A DNA stretch of 64,000 nucleotides from Salinigranum halophilum (GCF_007004735.1 NZ_SSNL01000004.1:62001-126000), one strand, 5' to 3'; positions 18,305-26,659 are shown, counted from the stretch's first letter. Program-made: numbers and translations. Notes: a model not told the origin generated them from the letters alone.

Positions 18305-19117
18305 ATGAACCTCATCGCGTTCGTCTCGTCGCTCGGACACCCGTCCTATACGGGACGCGCCCGCGAGCCGGGATTCGTCGTCGCCAACGTGCTGGTGGTG
18401 AGCCTCGTCGCCGTCGGTGTCGAGCGGCTGGTGCCGCTGTCGGGCGCTGTCCTCATCGGTGTCGGCGTGGCGTTCCTCGTCCTCCGCGGCTACGCCGTCC
18501 CCGGCACCCCGGCGTTCGTCCGTGCCGTCTCCGACTGGCTCGACGCCGCCAACTCTCACTCCCCCGCCCCGCCGGACGAACGGGAACTCCTCCGTGCGGG
18601 CGTCCTCCGGCGGGCGAGCGGGGACTTCCAGCCTGCCCCGTCGTTCCTCGCTGCGTGGCGTGCGCGCGTCCGCTCGGCCGGGCCTCGTGAGGACGACGCT
18701 CGGGCGCTCGCCGCCGCCCTCTCCGTCGCTCCCGAGCGTGTCACCCTCGCGTGGCGGGACGGCGTCCTGTTCGCCGAGGCCGCCGGCGCGCCGCTCGGCG
18801 CGTGGCTCTCCCGGGCCGCACTGGTCGCGGACACGGCCAGCATCCACGAACTCCGCCGTCGATACCCGCGGTGGGACGCGGTCTCACCGCAACGACGCGG
18901 GGCGATGCTCTCGACGCTTCGGCTGTATCTGGACGTCTGTCCGAGCTGTGACGGGACGACAGTGCTCGACCGGGCGTCGAGCCGCGTTCCCGGGGTGAAC
19001 GAGCGGACCGTCGCGGTGACCTGCGCCGACTGCGACGCCCGCCTCTTCGAGAGCGGGTTCACCGCCAGCGTGGCCGTCGTCGACGACGACACGTCACCGT
19101 CCGTCGTCGGGCGGTGA
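18305..19117 (+). CDS. Membrane-anchored zinc-ribbon protein of unknown function
   Basis: A 270-residue protein with two adjacent N-terminal transmembrane helices (about 23-40 and 44-62). A charged helical middle follows, then a C-terminal zinc ribbon with CPSC (Cys212, Cys215) and CADC (Cys240, Cys243). The ribbon should face the cytoplasm. I do not recognise the family. The gene is tail to tail with mptE and their coding ends overlap by 24 bp. Zinc-ribbon binding of nucleic acid or protein is possible but not shown. Confidence 0.75.
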   Translation: MNLIAFVSSLGHPSYTGRAREPGFVVANVLVVSLVAVGVERLVPLSGAVLIGVGVAFLVLRGYAVPGTPAFVRAVSDWLDAANSHSPAPPDERELLRAGVLRRASGDFQPAPSFLAAWRARVRSAGPREDDARALAAALSVAPERVTLAWRDGVLFAEAAGAPLGAWLSRAALVADTASIHELRRRYPRWDAVSPQRRGAMLSTLRLYLDVCPSCDGTTVLDRASSRVPGVNERTVAVTCADCDARLFESGFTASVAVVDDDTSPSVVGR

Positions 19118-19798
19118 GCGCGGCTCGAGCGGGTCGCGGTGGCCGTCGAGGACGGCGAACCGGTCGCCGCGCCGCGCCTCGAGCCACGTGAGGAGCCGTG
19201 CGGCCCACCGGAGCTTCGCCGCCTTCATCGGGTCGACCGTGGGGTCGTCGAAGTCCCAGCCGACGAAGACGAGCGCGGCAGCGCCGAGGTGGTCCGCGAG
19301 GAAGGCGGCCCGGTCGCCGTCGGTGAAGCCGCCGGCGTTCACCACGGGGTCGACCGGCGCGGCCTGTGTCGTCGGGAGTGTCCACTCGGAAGCGAACCGC
19401 GGAAGCCACTCCCGGAGGAGCGGGACGTTGTCCCCGTGTGCGTGCGCGGCGACCGGCGTTCCGCCGTGGGTGAGGTCGGCGGCAGTCTCGGGGTTCTTGT
19501 CGAGGTCGGTCACCATGAGGTCGACGTCGATCCCGTGCTCGAGACAGACGTCGGCGGCAGTCGATGCGGCGAAGACGCGGTCGGCCTCGGCGGCCCGGTG
19601 GACCTCGTCGGCGAGCGCGGGTGCCGCGCCCACGACGGCGACCGTGTTCCCCTCGACACCGTCTCGAAGGGTGTCGACGTCGAACACACCCCCGACGAGC
19701 GACCGACAGACGTCTCTGGCGTGTTCGTCGGCGGCGCGGTCGAAGCCGAAGTCGGCCAGGATTCGTTCGTACACCGGCTCCCACTCCTCGAAGTTCAT
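19094..19798 (-). CDS. mptE: 6-hydroxymethyl-7,8-dihydropterin pyrophosphokinase (MptE/DUF115)
   Basis: A 234-residue cytoplasmic enzyme of the archaeal DUF115 family, which transfers pyrophosphate from ATP to 6-hydroxymethyl-dihydropterin. It replaces bacterial FolK. Typical blocks are NTVAVVGAAPAL, FAASTAADVCLEHGIDVDLMVTDLDKN, AHAHGDN and VFVGWDFDDP. The ATG at 19798 (MNFEEWEPVYERIL) is chosen over an extension to 19855 because homologues begin with this FEEW helix. The next gene on this strand is folP, which uses the product of this enzyme, so the pair forms consecutive steps of folate-type cofactor synthesis. Confidence 0.88.
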   Translation of the reverse strand: MNFEEWEPVYERILADFGFDRAADEHARDVCRSLVGGVFDVDTLRDGVEGNTVAVVGAAPALADEVHRAAEADRVFAASTAADVCLEHGIDVDLMVTDLDKNPETAADLTHGGTPVAAHAHGDNVPLLREWLPRFASEWTLPTTQAAPVDPVVNAGGFTDGDRAAFLADHLGAAALVFVGWDFDDPTVDPMKAAKLRWAARLLTWLEARRGDRFAVLDGHRDPLEPRSPPDDGR

Positions 19799-19830
19799 GC
19801 GCACTCTCCAGCGTCGTGACTCACGGGTCG

Positions 19831-19840
19831 TGAATAAATG
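19831..19840 (-). promoter_or_regulatory. TATA-like element of mptE
   Basis: Reverse-strand CATTTATTCA lies about 37 bases before the ATG at 19798. It predicts a leader of about ten bases, and it argues that mptE has its own promoter rather than only read-through from folP. Confidence 0.45.
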
Positions 19841-19971
19841 ATCGGCGAACCGCACGAGCCGGAGTGGCAGCGTGTACCCCTACCCGCGTGCCCCTCCGGC
19901 CTCCGCATAGTCGGTTTACTGTGGCCCTGCATAAGTTTTCTCGTCCGTGAATATCGGGGGCGGCGGGGTGT

Positions 19972-21111
19972 TCAGGCCATCGGCAGCCGTTCGAGTGCCG
20001 TCTCGAGCGCCGGGGTGGTGTCGCCGACGGCTCCCTGGAGCCGCGCGTACCCACCGGGGGTCCCGACGAGCAGGAGTCGCCCGCCCTCGTCGCCCGCGAC
20101 GAGCGTCACGCCCGCCTCGCGAGCCGCGGCGTCCAGTGTGGCCCGTTCGTCGCGGCTGACGCCGGCGAACTCGACGGGACGAACGACGCTCTCGGCCGCG
20201 ACGCCGTCGTCGACACCGAGTCGATCGAGGTGTCGGCTCGCCTCGCCGACCGCCGTCACGTCGAGTTCCTCCACGTCGAGTTCCCCCGACTCGCGGACCC
20301 GTTCGCGGGTGAACGCCCTGCCGATGAGCGCCGCGTCGCGCGTCTCGGCGACGTCGTGCGTCCGGACGACGTGCGCGCCGCGTTCGACGGCCATGGCGGT
20401 CGCCGCGAGCGAGACCGAGAGCGCATCCTCGGTGTCGCGACCCGCGACCTCCCGGAGGAAGTTCTTGCGGTTGATGGAGACGAGGAGGGGGCGGCCGTAG
20501 CCTCTGAACTCCCGGAGCCGACGGAACGTCTCGCGGTCGTCCTCGGTGGTCTTCTCCTCGGACCACCCGCCGAACGCGGGGTCGAGGATGGTCTTGTCGG
20601 TGAAGCCGTTCAGTTCGAGCGCGTCGTAGATGTCGTCGACGTCCTCGATGGCACCGGGGCGTTCGAGGTCCGGCGGGGAGGCCATCTTCGCCACGGCGAC
20701 GTCGTACTCCTCGCAGACGCGGGGCATCTCCGGGTCGGCGAAGCCGCAGATGTCGTTCACCATGTCGAAGCCGCCCTCGATGGCCGCCTCGGCCACCTCG
20801 TGGTACCGGGTCTCGATGGAGAACACCGCGTCGCCCGAGACGCTGTCGACGACGTCGAGCGCCGTCTCCAGCCGTTCGAGTTCGCCCGCCGCCGAGAGCA
20901 CCTCGAACTTCTTGTTCGCCGACTCCAGTCCGATGTCGACGATGTCGGCCCCCTGGTCGATGAGTTCGGTGTCGACGTACTCGGCGGCCTCGCCGGGGTC
21001 GTTGAAGACGCTCGGCTTGTACGGCGATTCCTTCGAGACGTTCAGGACGCCCATGATTCTCGGGGGCGCGTCGTCGCCGATGTCCAGGCCGGCTGCGTTG
21101 ACCGTTCGCAT
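19972..21111 (-). CDS. folP: Dihydropteroate synthase, archaeal type with C-terminal extension
   Basis: A 379-residue TIM-barrel enzyme that joins 6-hydroxymethyl-dihydropterin diphosphate with p-aminobenzoate or an archaeal equivalent. Landmarks in order are IMGVLNVSKESPYKPSVF (near 19), QGADIVDIGLES, SIETRYHEVAEAAIEGGFDMVND, TILDPAFGG, LLVSINRKNFL and ERGAHVVRTHDV. The barrel ends near residue 280. The remaining 100 residues (ELDVEELDVTAV onwards) have no recognised domain. A TATA-like TCTATACG sits 22-29 bases before the ATG. It lies upstream of mptE on the same strand and diverges from the gene at 21242. Confidence 0.9.
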   Translation of the reverse strand: MRTVNAAGLDIGDDAPPRIMGVLNVSKESPYKPSVFNDPGEAAEYVDTELIDQGADIVDIGLESANKKFEVLSAAGELERLETALDVVDSVSGDAVFSIETRYHEVAEAAIEGGFDMVNDICGFADPEMPRVCEEYDVAVAKMASPPDLERPGAIEDVDDIYDALELNGFTDKTILDPAFGGWSEEKTTEDDRETFRRLREFRGYGRPLLVSINRKNFLREVAGRDTEDALSVSLAATAMAVERGAHVVRTHDVAETRDAALIGRAFTRERVRESGELDVEELDVTAVGEASRHLDRLGVDDGVAAESVVRPVEFAGVSRDERATLDAAAREAGVTLVAGDEGGRLLLVGTPGGYARLQGAVGDTTPALETALERLPMA

Positions 21112-21132
21112 ACTCGCGCTGAGGACTCAGTG

Positions 21133-21140
21133 CGTATAGA
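21133..21140 (-). promoter_or_regulatory. TATA-like element of folP
   Basis: Reverse-strand TCTATACG is centred about 26 bases before the ATG at 21111, consistent with leaderless transcription. Confidence 0.45.
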
Positions 21141-21210
21141 CCGACCGGTCACGGCGAGTGGTGGGTCGCGGTCGACGCCCTGTCGAATCGCTCTCGACGG
21201 CGAGTCACGC

Positions 21211-21219
21211 TCTTTTTGT
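21211..21219 (+). promoter_or_regulatory. TATA-like element of the Cys/His protein-trmJ pair
   Basis: TCTTTTTGT is centred about 27 bases before the ATG at 21242. It fixes that start in preference to an upstream GTG and should drive the overlapping gene pair. Confidence 0.5.
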
Positions 21220-21241
21220 CCGTCCCGCGGGTACGTTGGGT

Positions 21242-21865
21242 ATGTCGAAGGTCAGCATCGGACTTCGCGGCTGGCGGTTCGAAGAGCGCGAAGTGTTCAC
21301 CGAGGAGGGCGAGTTCCGGCCGCTCACCGAGATTCCCGAGGACGCCCGGCACCGCCTCGTTCGCCTGTCGCTCATCGTCGAGCGGCCCTGTGACGCCTGC
21401 TATCTCGTCCACGGCGACGCCGAGAAGGACCGGTGCCGTCAGGCGAGCATCGTCTACGGCGAACCGCTCGACGAGGTACTGCTCTGTGACCACCACGAGG
21501 CGGACTTCCTCTACTGGTTCCGCGAGGAGGGCGGTCGTGACCTCGCCGGCGACGACGGGTTCCGCGACGCGTTCCACGAGTGGTTCGCCGCGGGCGGCCG
21601 CGCGCCCGAGGGGTACGCGGGGCTCGAGTACGTCGAAACCGACCCCGACGAACTGCCGGACCCCCCGGACCCCCAGGAGATTCAGCGGCGACTCGAAGCG
21701 GAGAACGAGTTCGAAGGCGAGCGCATCGACCTCCGGGAGGGAACGCCGTTCGAGCGTCCCGCCAAACTGGACGGGGAGAGCGAGGACGACGAGGACGAGG
21801 AGGACGAAGGCGACGCGAACGTCGACCTCGACGTCGACCTCGGGGCGGACTACCCGACGCGATGA
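21242..21865 (+). CDS. Conserved haloarchaeal Cys/His-containing protein, cotranslated with trmJ
   Basis: A 207-residue soluble protein. Its N-terminal 100 residues hold a possible metal site, Cys50 and Cys53 in ERPCDACYLV, Cys65 in DRCRQ, and Cys82-Asp-His-His in LLCDHHEADF. The second half includes DPPDPQEIQRRLEAENEFEGER and an Asp/Glu run, and the protein ends LGADYPTR. The family is not recognised. Its stop codon overlaps the ATG of the TrmJ-type methyltransferase (ATGA), which signals translational coupling and suggests a role in RNA modification or as its partner. That is inference only. Confidence 0.82.
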   Translation: MSKVSIGLRGWRFEEREVFTEEGEFRPLTEIPEDARHRLVRLSLIVERPCDACYLVHGDAEKDRCRQASIVYGEPLDEVLLCDHHEADFLYWFREEGGRDLAGDDGFRDAFHEWFAAGGRAPEGYAGLEYVETDPDELPDPPDPQEIQRRLEAENEFEGERIDLREGTPFERPAKLDGESEDDEDEEDEGDANVDLDVDLGADYPTR

Positions 21866-22614
21866 GTGCGGACGCGCCCGTCGTCGTCGTGGTCGAACCG
21901 GAGACGCCGGGGAACGTCGGAACCATCGCCCGCGCGATGAAGAACTTCGGCTTCTCGGACCTGAAGCTGGTCGACCCACCAGCGATGACGCGCGACAGCG
22001 AGGCGTACGGTTTCGCCGGTCACGCCCGTGAGGACGTCCTGCCGAACGCCGACGAGGTGACCTTCGACCACGTCGTCGAGCAGTACCACACCGTCGGCTT
22101 CACCGCCATCACCAACGAGGACGCCCGGCGGCACGTCCGCTTCCCGTTCCGGACGCCGCGCGAACTGGCCGACTCGCTCGCCCGCGTCGAGACGCAGACG
22201 GCCCTCGTCTTCGGTCGGGAGGGCACCGGCCTGTCGAACGAGGAGTTAGAGCGCCTCGACGAGGTCTGTTCGATTCCCGCCTCCGAGGAGTACCCCGTCC
22301 TCAACCTCGGCCAGGCAGCGACCGTCGCCCTGTACGAACTGCGGACGCTCACGCTCGGTGCGGGCGTCGAGAACACACAACTCCCCGACGTCGAGCGCGA
22401 GCGCGCCGACGAGGCCGACATCGAGCGCTTCTACGACTTCTTCGAGACGTTCCTCACACAGCTCGAACACCGCGAGCATAAGCGCGAGAAGACGATGCGG
22501 ATGGTCCGCCGGCTGCTCGGGAGGGCACACCCCACCGACCGGGAGGTCACGACGCTCACGGGGCTCTTCCGGAAGGCGTCCGAGCGCGTCCAGCCCCCCG
22601 AGAAGCCGCGGTAA
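21862..22614 (+). CDS. trmJ: SpoU/TrmH-superfamily RNA 2'-O-methyltransferase, TrmJ type
   Basis: A 250-residue SPOUT enzyme with the three family motifs in order: EPETPGNVGTIARAMKNFG (motif 1, near residue 12), ALVFGREGTGLSNEEL (motif 2, near 115) and SIPASEEYPVLNLGQAATVALYEL (motif 3, near 138) that form the SAM-binding trefoil knot. A C-terminal helical region of about 85 residues follows. Archaeal TrmJ methylates the ribose of C32 in tRNA. Group 1 TrmH proteins can also act on rRNA, so the exact target is inferred. It overlaps the upstream gene by 4 bp. Confidence 0.9.
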   Translation: MSADAPVVVVVEPETPGNVGTIARAMKNFGFSDLKLVDPPAMTRDSEAYGFAGHAREDVLPNADEVTFDHVVEQYHTVGFTAITNEDARRHVRFPFRTPRELADSLARVETQTALVFGREGTGLSNEELERLDEVCSIPASEEYPVLNLGQAATVALYELRTLTLGAGVENTQLPDVERERADEADIERFYDFFETFLTQLEHREHKREKTMRMVRRLLGRAHPTDREVTTLTGLFRKASERVQPPEKPR

Positions 22615-22659
22615 GCACGACACCCGCGGTAGCCGCGACCACGGCCGCCGCACCCGACC

Positions 22660-23094
22660 TCACTCGGTTCGCCGCGCGAACAGGACGTTGCCGACCATCG
22701 AGAACACCTTCTCCCCCGCCTCGTTTCTCGTCACGACGGACAGGCGGACGAGTCCGCGTTCGGGGTCACACTCGACCACCTCGACGGTGGCCGAGAGGAC
22801 GTCGTCGGGGAAGACCGGCCGCCACCAGCGGAGCTCGTCGACGCCCTTCGCGCCGAGCGAGGCGGCGTCGGCGAGGAGTCCGTCGACGAGGAGGCGCATC
22901 GTCATCGCCGCGGTGTGCCAGCCGCTGGCGATGAGCTCGCCGTACATCGATTCCTCGCGCGCCCGGTCGGGGTCGGTGTGGAACCACTGCGGGTCGTACT
23001 GCTCGGCGAACTCGCGTATCTCGGCCTCGCTCACCGCGTACGTGCCGAGGTCGAAGCGGTCGCCGACGTCGAAGTCCTCGAAGAGCAGGGTCAC
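22660..23094 (-). CDS. MaoC-like dehydratase (hot-dog fold)
   Basis: A 144-residue single-domain hot-dog protein beginning at GTG. The hydratase-2 motif is visible as YDPQWFHTDPDRARES-like text (Asp34 and His39 in YDPQWFHTDP), followed by the GELIASGWHTAAMTMRLL helix and the WWRPVFPDDVLSATVEVVE strand pair. Such proteins hydrate enoyl-CoA or dehydrate 3-hydroxyacyl-CoA in fatty-acid or polyhydroxyalkanoate metabolism. It lies 52 bp from the DMT transporter on the same strand, but no functional link is evident. Confidence 0.85.
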   Translation of the reverse strand: MTLLFEDFDVGDRFDLGTYAVSEAEIREFAEQYDPQWFHTDPDRAREESMYGELIASGWHTAAMTMRLLVDGLLADAASLGAKGVDELRWWRPVFPDDVLSATVEVVECDPERGLVRLSVVTRNEAGEKVFSMVGNVLFARRTE

Positions 23095-23146
23095 GGTCGA
23101 GCGGTTCGAGCGAGGAGGAGAAGACCGTTTCGCCGACGAAAGCGGC

Positions 23147-24082
23147 TCAGCAGTCGGCGACGGTCCACCGCGAGCGAACGAGACAGCGAACGGCGTCGCG
23201 CTTGAGGAGTCCGAAGCCCGCGAAGATGACGACGAACCCCGCGACGGCGGTCGTGCCGAGCACCTCGCCGAGGACGGCCCAGCTGACCAGCGCCGCGACG
23301 ATGGGGTTGAGATAGTTGACCAGATTGAGTTCGGAAGGCCCCACCCGCTCGAGGAGTTCGAAGTAGATCAGGAAGCCGACGACGCCCGAGACGACGGCGA
23401 GGTAGCCGAACGAGAGAAGCACCGACGGCGTCCACGCCGACGCGACGAACGACTCACCACGGACGACACTCCCGAGGTGCAAGACGGCGGCTCCGACGAG
23501 CATCGTCCACGCCTGCTGGGAGACCACCGGGAAGTCGGCCGAGACCGACCGCGTGGCGACACTCCCGAGGGCGAACGCGACCGCGGAGAGGAAGACGAGG
23601 CCGATGCCCAGCGCGGCCGTGGAGTCGAGCGCGCCCGGAGTGGGGTTCGCGACGACGACGACCCCCACGACGCCGAAGACGAACCCGGCACCGCCAACGG
23701 GTTCGAGGCGGCGCTCGCCGAGGAGCGTGTGGTCGAAGACCGCCGTCAGGAGCGGGACGAGGCTGACGACGATGGCGGCGACAGCGCCCGAGACGGCACC
23801 CTGGCCGAGGTACAACAGGGCGTGGAAGGCACCGACGAGGAAGACGCCGCCGACGAGCGCCGAGAGCCAGTCGCGCCGGGTCCGGGGAAGCCACCGGTCG
23901 TGAGTGACCGCCGCGTACGCGAGGACGACGACGCCGGCGAGGTCGTAGCGGAGCGCGGCGAACAGGAGCGGCGGCACGCGTTCGAGGCCGACGTCGATGG
24001 CGACGAACGAGGTCCCCCAGAACGCGGCGAGCAGGACGAACAGAACGGGTGTTGATTGAATCTTGCTTTGGATAGTTTCCAT
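23147..24082 (-). CDS. EamA/DMT-superfamily exporter
   Basis: A 311-residue membrane protein with ten helices in two EamA repeats. The first repeat has the typical AAFWGTSFVAIDVGLERVPPLL and the end of the second is NYLNPIVAALVSWAVLGEVLG. Members of this family export amino acids or other metabolites. The gene diverges from an Lrp/AsnC regulator across a 172-bp spacer rich in inverted repeats, the usual arrangement of a regulator with the exporter it controls. An amino acid substrate is therefore likely but unproven. Confidence 0.88.
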   Translation of the reverse strand: METIQSKIQSTPVLFVLLAAFWGTSFVAIDVGLERVPPLLFAALRYDLAGVVVLAYAAVTHDRWLPRTRRDWLSALVGGVFLVGAFHALLYLGQGAVSGAVAAIVVSLVPLLTAVFDHTLLGERRLEPVGGAGFVFGVVGVVVVANPTPGALDSTAALGIGLVFLSAVAFALGSVATRSVSADFPVVSQQAWTMLVGAAVLHLGSVVRGESFVASAWTPSVLLSFGYLAVVSGVVGFLIYFELLERVGPSELNLVNYLNPIVAALVSWAVLGEVLGTTAVAGFVVIFAGFGLLKRDAVRCLVRSRWTVADC

Positions 24083-24095
24083 TTCGTCGAATTCA

Positions 24096-24161
24096 GTTCG
24101 AACTCGTCGCTTGAAGGTTGTTAAGACCTTCTACAACGAGGCGAGTCGTTGTTGAACGTTC
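24096..24161. promoter_or_regulatory. Cluster of inverted repeats between the DMT exporter and Lrp genes (candidate operators)
   Basis: Four dyads lie within 66 bases: GTTCGAAC (24096-24103); GAAGGT-7-ACCTTC (24113-24118 with 24126-24131); CAACGA-6-TCGTTG (24134-24139 with 24146-24151); and GAACGTTC (24154-24161). They start 14 bases before the DMT start codon, so a bound dimer would cover its promoter. Lrp proteins bind such imperfect dyads as multimers. Confidence 0.6.
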
Positions 24162-24254
24162 CTTTCGGTTTCCTCGTGTGTGCCGGTACTGGTTCGAGAC
24201 TGCTCGCGCTCGTGACACCGAGGTTCAAGTGCCCGTCGTGGCTATCTGCCCGCC

Positions 24255-24737
24255 ATGGACGAACGCGACGTCACGCTGTTGAAGGCCATCTCGGACCTCG
24301 GGACGGGTAGCCCCGAGAAACTCCACGAGGAGACGGGAATCCCCGTCTCGACCATCCACTACCGGTTGAACAACCTCCGCGAGGCGGGCGTCATCGAGAA
24401 CGACCTCTACGACGTCGACCTCGACGCCTTCGGACTCGGGGTGACGGTCATCGTCGAGGTGCTCGCGAGCTACGACCGGTACGAGGACGTCTCCGAGCGC
24501 CTCGAAGCGGTCGAGGGCGTCACTCAGTTGTACTTCACGATGGGCGAGACCGACTTCGTGGTCGTCGCCCGACTCCCCGACAGCGACGACGTCGAACGGC
24601 TCGTCCGCGACTTCGAGTCGATTCCAGAGGTCGAACGAACCAACTCGACGTTCGTCATCTCGAGCATCCGCGACAGCACGCGCCCGTTGAAGAGCTACAG
24701 CCTCGAGACGCTCCTGTCGGAACTGGTCGACGACTGA
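24255..24737 (+). CDS. Lrp/AsnC family transcriptional regulator
   Basis: A 160-residue regulator. The N-terminal winged helix (residues 1-50) reads MDERDVTLLKAISDLGTGSPEKL and ETGIPVSTIHYRLNNLREAG, the recognition helix. The C-terminal RAM/AsnC ligand domain (about 65-150) follows with GVTVIVEVLAS and GVTQLYFTMGETDFVVVARLPD, where the effector amino acid binds between subunits. It is divergent from a DMT exporter, with several dyads in between, and probably represses itself and the exporter. Haloarchaeal members control amino acid and redox metabolism. Confidence 0.92.
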   Translation: MDERDVTLLKAISDLGTGSPEKLHEETGIPVSTIHYRLNNLREAGVIENDLYDVDLDAFGLGVTVIVEVLASYDRYEDVSERLEAVEGVTQLYFTMGETDFVVVARLPDSDDVERLVRDFESIPEVERTNSTFVISSIRDSTRPLKSYSLETLLSELVDD

Positions 24738-24756
24738 AGACGGCCAACGGCTCGAC

Positions 24757-26625
24757 TCAGGCGCGCTTTTGAATCTCCTCGCGCAGGACGTCGCTCACCT
24801 GACCGCCGTCGGCTTTGCCCCTGAGCGCCCCCATCGCCTCGCCCATCAGGGCGGAGAACGCGCCCATCCCCTCCGCTTCGACCTGGTCGGCGTTGCGTTC
24901 GACGACCTCGACGATGGCCTCGCGGACCTCCTCGTCGCCGACGCCGGCGAGTCCGGCCTCCTCGACGCCTTCCTCGGCCGTGAGCGACGGGTCCGCCGCG
25001 AGGACGGTGAGCACGTCGCCGATGCCCTCCTTCGCCAGGTCGCCCGCTTCGACGAGTCGGAGCACGTCCATCAGGTGGTCGTCGGTCAGACGCGCCACGG
25101 TGACGTCGTCGCGGCGGAGTTCGGTCAGCGTCGACTCCAGGGTGTTGGCCGCGAGCGTCGGGTCGACGCCGTCGTCGACGGCGGCTTCGAACAGGGTGAA
25201 CCGGCGTCCGTACGCCACCTGCTCGGCGAGGCCGGCGTCGAGACCGTACTCGTCCTCGTAGCGCGCGGCCTTCTCGGTGAGCAGTTCGGGCACCTCGACC
25301 GCAGACGGGTCCGGTTCGACCGGGGGGACGTCCGTCTCGGGGTACATCCGCGCCGCGCCGGGCAGCGGGCGGAGATAGCGCGTGGTGCCGTCTTCCAGTG
25401 CGTCGCGCGTCTCCTCGGGGACGCCGTCGACGGCCGTGCGCGCGCGCTCGGCGACGGCGTCGACGGCTAACTCGACGGTCTCGGTGTCGTCGGCGACGAG
25501 GGCCACCGCATCGTCGGGGCCGGCGTCGACCGCCTCGCGCAGCGCCGCGACCTCCGCCTCGGTGACGCCGTAGGCGGGGAGTTCGTCGGTGTGGAAGACA
25601 CCACCCGCACCGTGGCGCTTCGCGTGGTCCGAGAGCTCCGTCCCGAGGCGGCGGTCGGGCTGGAGTTCGTGGCCGACGAGACCGTCGAAGCCCTCCAGGC
25701 GGACCGCCCCGACCGAGCCCCCAGCCGAGAGCGCACCGGCGATGACGCCCGAGTCGGTGTCCTCGAACACCGCCGTGACGTCCTGTGGCTCGCCCACGGC
25801 GGCGTCCCGTTCTCGGAGCGAGTCGCGAATCTCGAGGAGTTCGACCTGTCGCTGCACCTCGAGGCGGACGATGTCGTCGATGTCGTCGAGCGCCTGCACG
25901 CCCTTTATCTCCACACGCGCCCCGTCGGCGATGGAGACGTTGACGTCCTGGCGGATGGTGCCGAGTCCGCGCTTTACCTTCCCGGTCGACCGCAGCAGCA
26001 TCCCGATGGTCTCGGCGGCCTCGCGGGCCTGCTCGGGCGAGGAGATGTCCGGACCGGTCCCGATCTCCACGAGGGGGATGCCGAGTCGGTCGAGCGACCA
26101 GCGGACGCCTCGGTCGGTGGCCTCGACGCGCTGGGCCGACTCCTCTTCGAGCAGGAGGTCGACGACGGAGACCGGCCCCTCCGAGGTCGATATCTCGCCC
26201 TCCTGTGCGACGAGCGTGGTGCGCTGGAAGCCGGAGGTGTTCGAGCCGTCGATGACGAGCTTCCGCATGACGTGCGCCTGGTCGACGACCTCCATGTCGA
26301 GCAGGGCGGCGATCTGCATCGTCACGTCGAGCGCCTCCTGAGAGAGCCGGGAGGGGGGCTCGTCGTCCTCTTCGACCAGACAGGTGGTGTCGTACCCGAG
26401 ATACTCGAACTCGCGGTCGACGCGGCTCTCCTCGAGGGCGGCGTCGTCGAGTTCGCCGAGTTCACTCTTCGTCGGGTGGAGATACCGGGTGAGCGTCCGA
26501 TCGGCCGCTGCGGGCTCGCGACGCTCTGTCGGACACTCGCAGAACAGTTTGCGCGAGGTGTCCAGCTGCTGGTGGATCTCGAGCCCCGCGACGAGCCCGA
26601 GTTCCTCGTAGTCGTACGCGCTCAT
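24757..26625 (-). CDS. gatE: Glu-tRNA(Gln) amidotransferase subunit E
   Basis: A 622-residue archaeal-specific subunit of the GatDE complex, which converts Glu-tRNA(Gln) to Gln-tRNA(Gln). The N-terminal GatB-like cradle begins YEELGLVAGLEIHQQLDT and includes LFCECPT, CLVEEDDEPPSRLS and LVEIGTGPDI. The AspRS-like GAD insert lies near 290-410. The C-terminal helical and YqeY-like tail (about 475-620, ending VLREEIQKRA) grips the tRNA. The partner gatD is not in the window. A TATA-like CTTTTTTACG about 27 bases before the ATG indicates a leaderless mRNA. Confidence 0.96.
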   Translation of the reverse strand: MSAYDYEELGLVAGLEIHQQLDTSRKLFCECPTERREPAAADRTLTRYLHPTKSELGELDDAALEESRVDREFEYLGYDTTCLVEEDDEPPSRLSQEALDVTMQIAALLDMEVVDQAHVMRKLVIDGSNTSGFQRTTLVAQEGEISTSEGPVSVVDLLLEEESAQRVEATDRGVRWSLDRLGIPLVEIGTGPDISSPEQAREAAETIGMLLRSTGKVKRGLGTIRQDVNVSIADGARVEIKGVQALDDIDDIVRLEVQRQVELLEIRDSLRERDAAVGEPQDVTAVFEDTDSGVIAGALSAGGSVGAVRLEGFDGLVGHELQPDRRLGTELSDHAKRHGAGGVFHTDELPAYGVTEAEVAALREAVDAGPDDAVALVADDTETVELAVDAVAERARTAVDGVPEETRDALEDGTTRYLRPLPGAARMYPETDVPPVEPDPSAVEVPELLTEKAARYEDEYGLDAGLAEQVAYGRRFTLFEAAVDDGVDPTLAANTLESTLTELRRDDVTVARLTDDHLMDVLRLVEAGDLAKEGIGDVLTVLAADPSLTAEEGVEEAGLAGVGDEEVREAIVEVVERNADQVEAEGMGAFSALMGEAMGALRGKADGGQVSDVLREEIQKRA

Positions 26626-26649
26626 TGGTCATCCTTCCGAGCGGGGGGC

Positions 26650-26659
26650 GTAAAAAAGG
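26650..26659 (-). promoter_or_regulatory. TATA-like element of gatE
   Basis: Reverse-strand CCTTTTTTAC is centred about 28 bases before the ATG at 26625. It is the clearest AT-rich block in the spacer to the divergent protease gene. Confidence 0.5.
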
